DNA of 28,610 nt from JBDHRG01 sp039807445. GTDB taxonomy: Bacteria > Pseudomonadota > Gammaproteobacteria > Competibacterales > Competibacteraceae. Location: NCBI GenBank assembly GCA_039807445.1, contig JBDHRG010000022.1, positions 1-28,610 on the forward strand, read 5' to 3'. The translations under genes and the position numbers were made by a program. Shown in pieces: positions 19,150 to 27,378 of this stretch (the stretch's first letter is position 1; each line of letters opens with the position of its first letter). A model generated the notes under the pieces. It was not told the DNA's origin. It made no database searches and saw only the letters and a list, made by a program, of their open reading frames with translations.

Positions 19150-20414
19150 CGGGGCTCGGGGTCGTGCTCCAGCTTGTACATCTGCGCGATCAGCGCCACC
19201 CGATCGTCGCGGCCGAGCTGGCCGGCTTCGCGCAGCGCCGCGCTCGGCGCGTGGATCAGCTTGTTGGTCAGCGTGTTGGCGAGCTGGGCCAGCACCTGCT
19301 CGGGGTCGCGGCCCTGTGCGAGTTGGGCGCGAGCGCGCCCGAGCAGCTCGTCGCGTGCGGCTTCGGCCTGGCGGCGCAAGTCGCGGATCAGTGCGGTGCT
19401 CTGCTGGCCGCGCAGCCAGGCCATGAAGTGCGCGGCTTGCGCCTCGATGATCTCTTCGGCTTGCAGCGCCGCTTCGCGCCGCGAACGCAGGTTTTCCTCG
19501 ATGATCTCGTGCAGGTCGTCGACGGTGTACAGATATACGTCGTCGAGTTCGGCCACCGCCGCATCGATGTCGCGCGGCACGGCGATGTCGACCATCAGCA
19601 TCGGGCGATGGCGGCGGCGTTTCAGCGCCGCCTTGACGTGCGCGCGCAACAGCAGCGGTGTCGGGCTCGCGGTCGAGGCGATCACGATGTCGGCTTCGTG
19701 CAGGTGCTGTTCGATCTCGGTCAGGCCGATCGCGTAGCCGCCGATGGCTTCGGCCAGCGCGTGCGCGCGCTCGAGCGTGCGGTTGGCGATCACGATGCGG
19801 CCGATGCCCTGCTCCTTCAGGTGGCGCGCGACCAGCTCGATCGTCTCGCCGGCGCCGAGCAGCAGCGCCGTCTGGCCGCCGAGCCCGGCGAAGATCTGCT
19901 TCGCCAGCGACACCGCGGCGAAGGCCACCGAGACCGGGCTCGCACCGATGCTGGTGTCGGTGCGTACCTGTTTGGCGACGGCGAAGGTGTGCTGGAACAG
20001 GCGCTCGAGCGGGGGGTCGAGCGTGCCGGCGGCGCAGGCGAACTGGTAGGCATCCTTGACCTGGCCGAGGATCTGCGGCTCGCCGAGCACCAGCGAATCG
20101 AGCCCTGAGGCGACGCGCAGGACGTGCTTGACCGCGTCGAGCTCGGGGTGGACGTACAGGTACGGGCTGAGCTCGGTCGGCGGGATCGCGTGGTAGCGGC
20201 CCAGCCATTCGAGCACCGCGCGGTGGTCCGAGGGCTCGACGCCGCAGTACACCTCGGTGCGGTTGCAGGTCGACAGGATCGCGGCGGCGCGCGCGGCCCC
20301 GTCCGAGACGAGATCGCGCAGCGCCTGCTGGATGCGCTCGGGGGCGAAGGCCAGGCGCTCGCGCACGCCGACCGGTGCCGTCTTGTGATTGATGCCTATC
20401 GCCAGCAGGGGCAT
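19146..20414 (-). CDS. hemA: Glutamyl-tRNA reductase
   Basis: A 422-residue enzyme that reduces glutamyl-tRNA to glutamate-1-semialdehyde with NADPH, the first committed step of C5-pathway tetrapyrrole synthesis. The catalytic Cys is C50 in STCNRTE. The NADPH domain has LLGAGETIELVARHL, and GLDSLVLGEPQILGQVKDAY is diagnostic. A C-terminal dimerisation helix follows. The ATG at 20412-20414 gives the usual MPLLAIGINHKTAPV start. It heads the hemA-prfA-prmC-moeB operon and diverges from the TPR gene. Confidence 0.97.
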   Translation of the reverse strand: MPLLAIGINHKTAPVGVRERLAFAPERIQQALRDLVSDGAARAAAILSTCNRTEVYCGVEPSDHRAVLEWLGRYHAIPPTELSPYLYVHPELDAVKHVLRVASGLDSLVLGEPQILGQVKDAYQFACAAGTLDPPLERLFQHTFAVAKQVRTDTSIGASPVSVAFAAVSLAKQIFAGLGGQTALLLGAGETIELVARHLKEQGIGRIVIANRTLERAHALAEAIGGYAIGLTEIEQHLHEADIVIASTASPTPLLLRAHVKAALKRRRHRPMLMVDIAVPRDIDAAVAELDDVYLYTVDDLHEIIEENLRSRREAALQAEEIIEAQAAHFMAWLRGQQSTALIRDLRRQAEAARDELLGRARAQLAQGRDPEQVLAQLANTLTNKLIHAPSAALREAGQLGRDDRVALIAQMYKLEHDPEPR

Positions 20415-20443
20415 GATACGGAGCCGCAGTCCAAAGCGCGCAG

Positions 20444-20473
20444 ATTCTGCGGGATCGCCGCCTGCCGAGGCAA
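20444..20473 (-). promoter_or_regulatory. Possible sigma-70 promoter of hemA
   Basis: Minus strand: -35 TTGCCT (20468-20473, four of six), an 18-bp spacer, and -10 CAGAAT (20444-20449, four of six). The start would be about 25 nt before the ATG. Confidence 0.4.
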
Positions 20474-20495
20474 GCCGCCATGCCGGCGTCGCGGC

Positions 20496-20501
20496 TATGA
20501 T
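20496..20501 (+). promoter_or_regulatory. Possible -10 element for the TPR-lolB-ispE operon
   Basis: TATGAT (five of six) lies 36 bp before the TPR gene ATG, in the divergent gap with hemA. No good -35 is seen at 17 bp, so the call is tentative. Confidence 0.35.
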
Positions 20502-20537
20502 CCGGATAGGCCCGCTGCGGCTGGAGATGGTTCCCCG

Positions 20538-22193
20538 ATGAAAGCCCTGATAACGGCCCTCGCGATAACGGCCCTCGCGCTCGCCCTGCCCGTCGTCCGC
20601 GCCGAAACCGCGCCGGACGATCTCTATTACCGGATCATGCTCGGTGAGATCGCCGAGAAGCGCGGCCGCCTCGACGTCGCGCTGGCGCAGTACCAGGCGG
20701 CGGCGCTGGCGAGCGCCGACCCGCGTGTCGCCGAGCGCGCCTTCGCGCTGGCGCTGCTGGCGGGCAAGCCCGGCGAGGGGCTGGTCGCGGCCAGGCGCTG
20801 GCGCGAGCTCGCCCCCGACAGCCGCGACGCGCGCCAGGCGCTGGCGCTGGCGCTGGTCGACCACGGCGAACTCGAGACGGCGCTGCCCGAACTCGAGGCG
20901 CTGCGGACCGCCTTCGCCGAGCAGGACCGCCAGCAGGGGTTCGCCGCGATCGCGGCGCTGCTCGGCCAGGCCGGCGACAAGGCCGCCGCGTACCGCGCGC
21001 TCGGTGCGCTGCGCGCGCGCCACCCCGAGGTGGTGCAAGCCTACTATTACGAGGCCGGCGCCGCGCTGGCCGCCGGCGAGCGCACCGTGGCCGTGGCGCT
21101 GCTCGAGCAGGCGACCCGCACCGATCCGCGCTGGGCGCCGGCGCACCTGATGCGCGCGCGGCTGCTGACCGAAGCCGGGGCGCTCGAGCGTGCGCTCGAG
21201 GGGCTGGCGCAAGCGCTCGAGACGATGCCCAGGGATGTACAGCTGCGCATGGCCTACGCACGCGTGCTCGCCGGCGCCGGCAGGCTCGCCGAAGCCGGCC
21301 GCCAGTTCGACCGGCTCGCGCGCGACAACCCCAAGGATGCCGAAGCGCGGCTCGCGCTCGGGGAACTGGCGCTCGAGGCGAAGCAGTACGACCGCGCGGT
21401 CGCGTACCTGCTCGAGGCGGTGCTCGCCGGCGGCCGTGACGACGAAGCCTACTTCGAGCTGGGGCAGGTCGAGGAAGCGCGCGGCGATCTTGCCAAGGCG
21501 GCCGACTGGTACGCCCGCGTGCGCGGTGGCGAGCGCGAGCTGGTGGCGCAGATCCGCCTCGGCGGGCTGAAGCTGCGCGTCGGCGATGCCGTGGGCATGC
21601 GCGAAGTCTTCGACCAGCTGCGGCGCAGCCACCCCGAGCAGGCGGTGACGATCGCGCTCGGCGAAGCCGAAGCCTGGCGGCGCGCCGATCGCTGGCAGGA
21701 CGCCTTCGATGCGCTGAGCCGCGCGCTCGCCGAGCAGTCCGAGCAAGCCGATCTGCTGTACGCGCGCGCGCTGATCGCCGAGCGACTCGACCGCCTCGAC
21801 GTCACCGAGGGCGATCTGCGCCGCCTGCTCGCGCGCGAGCCCGACCACGCCCAGGCGCTGAATGCGCTCGGCTACACGCTCGCCGACCGCGCCGAGCGCC
21901 GCGGCGAGGCGCTCGAGCTGATCCAGCGCGCGCTCGCGCAACTGCCCGACGATGCCGCGGTGCTCGACAGCATGGGCTGGGTGCTGTATCGGCTTGGGCG
22001 CTTCGCCGAAGCCGTCGAGTATCTGAAGCGCGCACAGGCGACGAGCGGTGAGCCCGAGATCGCCGCGCACCTGGTCGAAGTGCTGTGGCAGGCGGGACAG
22101 GAGGCCGAGGCGCGCGCACTGTTCGAGCGCGCGCTGCAGGCCGCCCCCGACGACCGATTCCTGTTGCGGGTCAAGGAGAAGTACGCGTGGTGA
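20538..22193 (+). CDS. Exported TPR-repeat protein
   Basis: A 551-residue protein with a signal peptide (about 1-22, ending VVRA) followed by tetratricopeptide repeats over nearly the whole length. Examples are ERTVAVALLEQATRTDPRW, AEAVEYLKRA and EAEARALFERALQAAPDD. Such proteins upstream of lolB-ispE are common in betaproteobacteria and are thought to be periplasmic scaffolds; the partner is unknown. The ATG at 20538 gives the signal peptide and has GGAG 11 bases upstream; the frame upstream is open but shadows hemA. A perfect 15-bp tandem duplication (20549-20578) encodes ITALAITALA in the signal peptide. Its last codons overlap the lolB start. Confidence 0.9.
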   Translation: MKALITALAITALALALPVVRAETAPDDLYYRIMLGEIAEKRGRLDVALAQYQAAALASADPRVAERAFALALLAGKPGEGLVAARRWRELAPDSRDARQALALALVDHGELETALPELEALRTAFAEQDRQQGFAAIAALLGQAGDKAAAYRALGALRARHPEVVQAYYYEAGAALAAGERTVAVALLEQATRTDPRWAPAHLMRARLLTEAGALERALEGLAQALETMPRDVQLRMAYARVLAGAGRLAEAGRQFDRLARDNPKDAEARLALGELALEAKQYDRAVAYLLEAVLAGGRDDEAYFELGQVEEARGDLAKAADWYARVRGGERELVAQIRLGGLKLRVGDAVGMREVFDQLRRSHPEQAVTIALGEAEAWRRADRWQDAFDALSRALAEQSEQADLLYARALIAERLDRLDVTEGDLRRLLAREPDHAQALNALGYTLADRAERRGEALELIQRALAQLPDDAAVLDSMGWVLYRLGRFAEAVEYLKRAQATSGEPEIAAHLVEVLWQAGQEAEARALFERALQAAPDDRFLLRVKEKYAW

Positions 22194-22789
22194 CCCGGCG
22201 TTTCGCGCCGCTCGCGGTGCTGGGGCTGACGCTGCTCGCCGGCTGTGCCGGTGTGTCGCAGACCAGCGGTGATGCGGCGAACAACCCGTTGTGGCAGGCG
22301 CGGAGCAGCCGCCTGGCGAAGCTCGCCGACTGGGCGCTCGCCGGGCGCATCGGCGTCAGCCGCGAGCGCGATGGCTGGTCGGCGAGCCTGGACTGGCATC
22401 AGCGCGGCGAGGCTTACGCGATCCGCCTGCTCGGCCCCTTCGGCCAGGGCCGTCTGGCGATCGAGGGCGACGCCGCCGGCGTCGTGGTCGATGCCGGCGA
22501 CGGCCGGCCGATCGGCACCACCGACCCCGACGGCCTGGTCGCGAAAGCCACTGGGCTCGAGGTGCCGGTGCGCGCGCTGCGCGACTGGGTGATCGGCCGA
22601 CCGGTGCCGGGCGAGGCAGCGGTGCTGTCGGCCGATGCCCAGGGCCGCCTGACGCGGCTTGAGCAAGCCGGCTGGGTGGTCGAGTACACCGCCTACGACG
22701 ACGTCGCCGGGGTGGCGCTGCCGAGCCGCATCCGGGCCAGCCGCGGCGAGCTGCAAGTGAGGCTGGCGATCGAGCGATGGACGCTCTGA
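22187..22789 (+). CDS. lolB: Outer-membrane lipoprotein insertion factor LolB
   Basis: A 200-residue lipoprotein that receives lipoproteins from LolA and places them in the outer membrane. The signal ends in LLAGC, with Cys at residue 20 from the GTG at 22187-22189. The mature part has WALAGRIGVSRERDGWSASL and LRDWVIGRPVPGE, matching the LolB pattern (W..GR.gv......s....W.....Y.i.l.gPlG.g). A GGAG eight bases upstream supports the first of two tandem GTG codons. The start overlaps the TPR gene by seven bases, and its end overlaps ispE by 13 bases. Confidence 0.93.
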   Translation: MVTRRFAPLAVLGLTLLAGCAGVSQTSGDAANNPLWQARSSRLAKLADWALAGRIGVSRERDGWSASLDWHQRGEAYAIRLLGPFGQGRLAIEGDAAGVVVDAGDGRPIGTTDPDGLVAKATGLEVPVRALRDWVIGRPVPGEAAVLSADAQGRLTRLEQAGWVVEYTAYDDVAGVALPSRIRASRGELQVRLAIERWTL

Positions 22790-23655
22790 GCGCGCCGTGG
22801 CCGGCACCGGCCAAGCTCAACCGCTTCCTGCACGTCACCGGGCGGCGTGCCGACGGCTATCACCTGCTGCAGACGGCGTTCCAGTTCGTCGAGCGCTGCG
22901 ACTGGCTGTGGTTCGAGCCGCACCCCGATGCGCGCATCGAGCTGGCGCAGCCGCTGCCCGGCGTGCCGGTCGAAACCGACCTGAGCGTGCGCGCGGCACA
23001 CCTGCTGCGCGAAGCCTCGGGGCGGGTCCGCGGCGTGACGATCCACGTCGAGAAGCACGTGCCGATAGGCGGAGGGCTCGGCGGCGGCAGCTCGGATGCG
23101 GCTACCACGCTGGCGGCGCTGAACGCGCTGTGGGGCTGCGGGCTCGGCGAAGACGCGCTGGCGGCGCTGGGGCTGCGGCTGGGCGCCGACGTGCCGGTGT
23201 TCGTGCGCGGGCGTGCCGCCTGGGCCGAGGGGGTCGGCGAAGTGCTCACGCCGGTCGAGCTCGACCAGCCGTGGTTCGTCGTCGTGGTGCCGGCGTGCGC
23301 GGTGCCGACCGCCATCGTGTTCGCCGACCCCGATTTGACACGCGATACCCCGCCGATCACAATACGCGCCTTTCGGGCGGGGCAGGGCGGCAACGACTGC
23401 GAAGCGGTCGTCTACCGGCGCTTCCCGCCCGTGGCGCGCGCGGCCGAATGGCTGTCCGGCTTCACCCGGGCACGCCTGACCGGCACCGGCGCCTGCGTTT
23501 TCGGCGCATTCGAGCGGCGCGAGGGTGCCGAGGCGGCGCTGAAGGCGATGCCGGAGGGCATGCGGGGCTTCGTCACCCGCGGCCTGAACCGCTCGCCCTT
23601 GCTCGACCGCCTCGACGACGCCGCCGACAGGGAAGAGTCGGCCGACTGGAGTTAG
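22777..23655 (+). CDS. ispE: 4-diphosphocytidyl-2-C-methyl-D-erythritol kinase
   Basis: A 292-residue GHMP kinase of the MEP isoprenoid pathway. It phosphorylates the 2-hydroxyl of CDP-methylerythritol. The N-terminal PAPAKLNRFLHVTGRRADGYH holds the catalytic Lys and substrate contacts. The ATP loop PIGGGLGGGSSDAA is at about 96-109, and the C-terminal motif LTGTGACVFGAF is intact. The ATG at 22777 starts 13 bases inside lolB. Just before base 23,400 the coding sequence also contains a consensus promoter directed at the downstream tRNA-Gln and prs. Confidence 0.97.
   Translation: MDALSAPWPAPAKLNRFLHVTGRRADGYHLLQTAFQFVERCDWLWFEPHPDARIELAQPLPGVPVETDLSVRAAHLLREASGRVRGVTIHVEKHVPIGGGLGGGSSDAATTLAALNALWGCGLGEDALAALGLRLGADVPVFVRGRAAWAEGVGEVLTPVELDQPWFVVVVPACAVPTAIVFADPDLTRDTPPITIRAFRAGQGGNDCEAVVYRRFPPVARAAEWLSGFTRARLTGTGACVFGAFERREGAEAALKAMPEGMRGFVTRGLNRSPLLDRLDDAADREESADWS
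23335..23363 (+). promoter_or_regulatory. Sigma-70 promoter inside ispE, for tRNA-Gln/prs
   Basis: A perfect -35 TTGACA (23335-23340), a 17-bp spacer and -10 CACAAT (23358-23363) are followed by the GC-rich discriminator ACGCGCC. The layout closely matches that before tRNA-Met (TTGACA, 17 bp, GACAAT, GCGCGGCC). It would make a transcript of about 295 nt before tRNA-Gln. Confidence 0.6.
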
Positions 23656-23664
23656 CGGGTTCCT

Positions 23665-23740
23665 TGGGCCGTCGCCAAGCGGTTAAGGCACCGGGTTTTG
23701 ATCCCGGCATACCTAGGTTCGAATCCTAGCGGCCCAGCCA
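23665..23740 (+). tRNA. tRNA-Gln (anticodon TTG)
   Basis: A full cloverleaf of 76 nt with encoded CCA. The acceptor stem TGGGCCG (23665-23671) pairs with CGGCCCA (23730-23736). The anticodon stem CCGGG/CCCGG encloses the loop TTTTGAT, giving anticodon TTG. The T-arm has GGTTCGAATCC. It lies nine bases after ispE and 30 before prs, the order usual in betaproteobacteria. Confidence 0.98.
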
Positions 23741-23770
23741 TATCTTCCCAACGAGACGCGGGTTGGCAGA

Positions 23771-24724
23771 GTGTCCGACGGCAGAATGATGGTCTTCGCG
23801 GGGCGCGCGCATCCGCGGCTCGCCCAGCGGATCGTCGAGCACCTCGGCTTGCCGATGGGCAAGGCGGTGGTCGGCAGCTTCAGCGACGGCGAGTGCATGG
23901 TCGAGCTGATGGAAAACGTGCGTGGCCGCGACGTGTTCATCGTGCAGCCGACCTGCGCGCCGACCAACGACAACCTGATGGAGCTGATGGTGATGGTCGA
24001 CGCGCTGCGGCGCTCCTCGGCCATCCGCATCACCGCGGTGATCCCGTACTTCGGCTACTCGCGCCAGGACCGCCGCCCGCGCTCGGCGCGCGTGCCGATC
24101 TCGGCCAAGGTCGTCGCCAACATGATCACCTCGGTCGGCGTCGACCGCGTGCTGACCGTCGACCTGCACGCCGACCAGATCCAGGGCTTCTTCGACCTGC
24201 CGGTCGACAACATCTACGCGACGCCGATCCTGCTCGACGACATCCTGCAGCGCGTGACCGACCACCTGATGGTGGTGTCGCCCGACGTGGGCGGCGTGGT
24301 GCGCGCGCGCGCGCTGGCCAAGCGCCTGAACGATGCCGATCTGGCGATCATCGACAAGCGCCGGGCGAAGGCCAACGTCTCCGAAGTGATGCACATCATC
24401 GGCGACGTCGAGGGCCGCGACTGCGTGCTGGTCGACGACATGGTCGACACCGCCGGCACGCTGTGCAACGCGGCGAAGGCGCTGAAGGCCCACGGCGCCG
24501 CTTCGGTGCGCGCCTACTGCACGCACCCGGTGCTGTCGGGCACGGCGCTCGGCAACCTTTCCGGCTCGGTGCTCGACGAGCTGGTGGTGACCGACACCAT
24601 CCCGCTGCGCCCCGAAGCCGAAGCCACCGGCAAGATCCGCCAGGTCAGCGTCGCCGGCCTCTTGGCCGAGACGATCCGCCGCATCCACATCGAGGAGTCG
24701 GTGAGTTCGCTGTTCGTCGAGTAA
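23771..24724 (+). CDS. prs: Ribose-phosphate pyrophosphokinase
   Basis: A 317-residue class I PRPP synthase, which makes PRPP from ribose 5-phosphate and ATP for nucleotide, His and Trp synthesis. Motifs: VGSFSDGECMVEL, IPYFGYSRQDRR (the ATP-binding flexible loop), VDLHADQIQGFFDLPVDN, and the PRPP loop VLVDDMVDTAGTL (219-231). The start is taken as GTG 23771-23773, which gives the family's usual length and N-terminus (xSDxxMMVFAGxAxPxLA). No strong ribosome site is seen, and an ATG five codons later is possible. It is followed by a strong terminator-like hairpin before rplY. Confidence 0.97.
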   Translation: MSDGRMMVFAGRAHPRLAQRIVEHLGLPMGKAVVGSFSDGECMVELMENVRGRDVFIVQPTCAPTNDNLMELMVMVDALRRSSAIRITAVIPYFGYSRQDRRPRSARVPISAKVVANMITSVGVDRVLTVDLHADQIQGFFDLPVDNIYATPILLDDILQRVTDHLMVVSPDVGGVVRARALAKRLNDADLAIIDKRRAKANVSEVMHIIGDVEGRDCVLVDDMVDTAGTLCNAAKALKAHGAASVRAYCTHPVLSGTALGNLSGSVLDELVVTDTIPLRPEAEATGKIRQVSVAGLLAETIRRIHIEESVSSLFVE

Positions 24725-24749
24725 GCGCGACGCAGCACGGTTTTCCGTC

Positions 24750-24792
24750 GCCGGCGCACCTGGTCGCGGGTGCGCCGGCTTGTTTGTTTGTC
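24750..24792 (+). terminator. Rho-independent terminator or attenuator between prs and rplY
   Basis: GCCGGCGCACC (24750-24760) pairs perfectly with GGTGCGCCGGC (24769-24779) around an 8-nt loop, an 11-bp GC-rich stem. The T-rich tail TTGTTTGTTTGTCC follows. This is the best intrinsic terminator in the window. As it ends 21 bp before the rplY ATG, partial readthrough or attenuation is possible. Confidence 0.8.
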
Positions 24793-24813
24793 CCCTTGAG
24801 GAAGGAGTACGCG

Positions 24814-25410
24814 ATGAGCGCCCAATTCGAACTGAACGCCAAGGTTCGCGAAGCGCAGGGCACGGGTGCGAGCCGCCGCCTGCGCCGCGAAGGCCAGATC
24901 CCGGCCGTGCTGTACGGCGGCGGCCAGCCCCCCGAACTGCTGGAGCTGGAGCACCGCGAAGTCGCCTACCAGCTGCAGAACGAAGCTTTCTATTCGCACG
25001 TGCTGAACGTCAGGATCGGCGACCGCGTCGAGACCGCGGTGCTGCGCGATCTGCAGCGCCACCCGTACAAGCCGGTGATCCTGCACCTCGACCTGCAGCG
25101 CGTCAGCGCCGACCAGAAGATCCACGTCCACGTGCCGCTGCACTTCCTGAACGAGGACAAGGTCGCCAAGGCCGGCGGCGCGGTCAGCCACCACCTGATC
25201 GAAGTCGACGTCGCCTGCCTGCCGGCTCAGCTGCCCGAGTTCATCGAGGTCGACCTGGCGAACCTCGTCGTCGGTCAGGCCATCCACCTGTCGGAGCTGA
25301 AGCTCCCGGCCGGCGTCGAGCTGACCGCGCTGAGCCATGGCACGCGCGAAGACCAGGTGGTCGCCAGCGTCAGCGTCGCGCGCGGCGGCGAGGAAGAGGC
25401 TTCGGCCTGA
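24814..25410 (+). CDS. rplY: 50S ribosomal protein L25, general-stress (Ctc) form
   Basis: A 198-residue protein. The N-terminal L25 domain (about 1-95; FELNAKVREAQGTGASRRLRR, then PAVLYGG) binds 5S rRNA, and a C-terminal TL5/Ctc beta-domain (about 100-185) follows, ending in a Glu-rich tail. The long two-domain form is normal in betaproteobacteria. A strong GAAGGAG lies before the ATG at 24814-24816. The open frame upstream across prs is a shadow. Its stop codon lies in the loop of a 9-bp hairpin that leads into the pth ribosome site. Confidence 0.96.
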   Translation: MSAQFELNAKVREAQGTGASRRLRREGQIPAVLYGGGQPPELLELEHREVAYQLQNEAFYSHVLNVRIGDRVETAVLRDLQRHPYKPVILHLDLQRVSADQKIHVHVPLHFLNEDKVAKAGGAVSHHLIEVDVACLPAQLPEFIEVDLANLVVGQAIHLSELKLPAGVELTALSHGTREDQVVASVSVARGGEEEASA

Positions 25411-25419
25411 GGCCGAAGC
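25399..25419 (+). promoter_or_regulatory. Hairpin with the rplY stop codon as its loop, just before the pth ribosome site
   Basis: GCTTCGGCC (25399-25407) and GGCCGAAGC (25411-25419) form a perfect 9-bp stem with TGA, the rplY stop, as the three-base loop. The pth ribosome site GGGGAGGGG begins at 25420. A ribosome ending rplY must open this stem, which suggests coupled translation. There is no T-run, so it is not a typical terminator. Confidence 0.5.
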
Positions 25420-25435
25420 GGGGGAGGGGTCGCGC

Positions 25436-26023
25436 GTGAGCAAGGCCACGCCGCTGAAGCTGGTCGTGGGCCTCGGCAACCCGGGGCCCGAGTACGAGCG
25501 TACCCGCCACAACGCCGGTTTCTGGTTCGTCGACGAGCTGGCGCGGATGCTCCGCGCCAGCTTCCGTCCGGACTCGAAGTACGCCGGCGAGCTCGCCCAG
25601 GCCGCGGTCGGCGGTCAGGTGCTCTGGCTGCTGAAGCCGATGGCGTACATGAACCGCAGCGGCCAGTCGGTCGCCCGGCTGGCGAACTTCTACAAGATCC
25701 CGCCCGAGGCGATCCTGGTCGCGCACGACGAGCTCGACCTCGCGCCCGGCACCGTGCGCGTCAAGCGCGGCGGCGGTCACGGCGGGCACAACGGCTTGCG
25801 CGACATCATCGCCCAGCTCGGCAACCCCGGTTTCCTGCGCCTGCGGCTCGGCATCGGCCATCCCGGTCACGCCTCGCAGGTCGTCGACTTCGTGCTGCGC
25901 AAGGCACCGCAGAGCGAGCAGGCGCTGATCGAGCAGGCGCTCGACGCCGCCGTGCGCGAATTCGAGCGCCTGGCGTGCGGAGAGGTCGACAAGGTCATGC
26001 ACACCCTGCACAGCCGCGGCTGA
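25436..26023 (+). CDS. pth: Peptidyl-tRNA hydrolase
   Basis: A 195-residue enzyme that frees tRNA from peptidyl-tRNA dropped by ribosomes. The active-site set is complete: N15 in VGLGNPG, the catalytic H25 in TRHNAG, N73 in MAYMNRSG, D98 in VAHDELDL and N119 in GGHNGLRDI. The GTG at 25436-25438 follows a strong GGGGAGGGG at a spacing of about seven bases. It lies 25 bp after rplY and 24 bp before ychF, so the three are probably co-transcribed. Confidence 0.97.
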   Translation: MSKATPLKLVVGLGNPGPEYERTRHNAGFWFVDELARMLRASFRPDSKYAGELAQAAVGGQVLWLLKPMAYMNRSGQSVARLANFYKIPPEAILVAHDELDLAPGTVRVKRGGGHGGHNGLRDIIAQLGNPGFLRLRLGIGHPGHASQVVDFVLRKAPQSEQALIEQALDAAVREFERLACGEVDKVMHTLHSRG

Positions 26024-26047
26024 GCGGCGCCACACGGGACCGTTTCC

Positions 26048-27139
<1,092 letters not shown>

Positions 27140-27170
27140 CGGTTGCGCCGGCCCGGGGGCGGCCCGCAGG

Positions 27171-27198
27171 GCGACCGACCGGGAAGCCGGCCGGTCGC
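27171..27198. terminator. GC-rich hairpin after ychF
   Basis: GCGACCGACCGG (27171-27182) and CCGGCCGGTCGC (27187-27198) pair at 11 of 12 positions around a GAAG loop. It follows the ychF stop by 32 bp and ends just before the tRNA-Met promoter. There is no T-run, so the terminator role is inferred. Confidence 0.5.
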
Positions 27199-27203
27199 GG
27201 GGG

Positions 27204-27232
27204 TTGACACGAATCGGGCCGACATGGACAAT
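27204..27232 (+). promoter_or_regulatory. Sigma-70 promoter of tRNA-Met
   Basis: TTGACA (27204-27209), a 17-bp spacer and GACAAT (27227-27232), followed by a GC-rich discriminator GCGCGGCC. The predicted start near 27239 gives a leader of about 44 nt before the tRNA. A GC-rich discriminator is typical of stringently controlled stable-RNA promoters (established for other bacteria, inferred here). Confidence 0.7.
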
Positions 27233-27282
27233 GCGCGGCCTCGGCACCGGAAACGGCGCCAAGGCCGTAGCAAGTCAAAAAA

Positions 27283-27359
27283 GGCTATGTAGCTCAGTCG
27301 GTTAGAGCACGGCACTCATAATGCCGGTGTCGGTGGTTCGAGTCCACCCATAGCCACCA
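27283..27359 (+). tRNA. tRNA-Met (anticodon CAT, elongator type)
   Basis: A full 77-nt cloverleaf with encoded CCA. The acceptor stem GGCTATG pairs with CATAGCC. The anticodon loop CTCATAA on the stem CGGCA/TGCCG gives CAT. The paired first base and the close match to the elongator pattern GGCTAyGTAGCTCAG, with no initiator features, point to elongator Met. The recombinase gene lies 19 bp beyond its 3' end. Confidence 0.97.
27340..27359. other. Probable attachment site in the 3' end of tRNA-Met
   Basis: A tyrosine recombinase next to a tRNA 3' end usually marks integration into that end, which the element restores. The T-arm and acceptor 3' half are the likely core. The second copy that would prove it is not in the window. 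Confidence 0.45.
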
Positions 27360-27378
27360 TGAATTCAACGGGTTGGGT

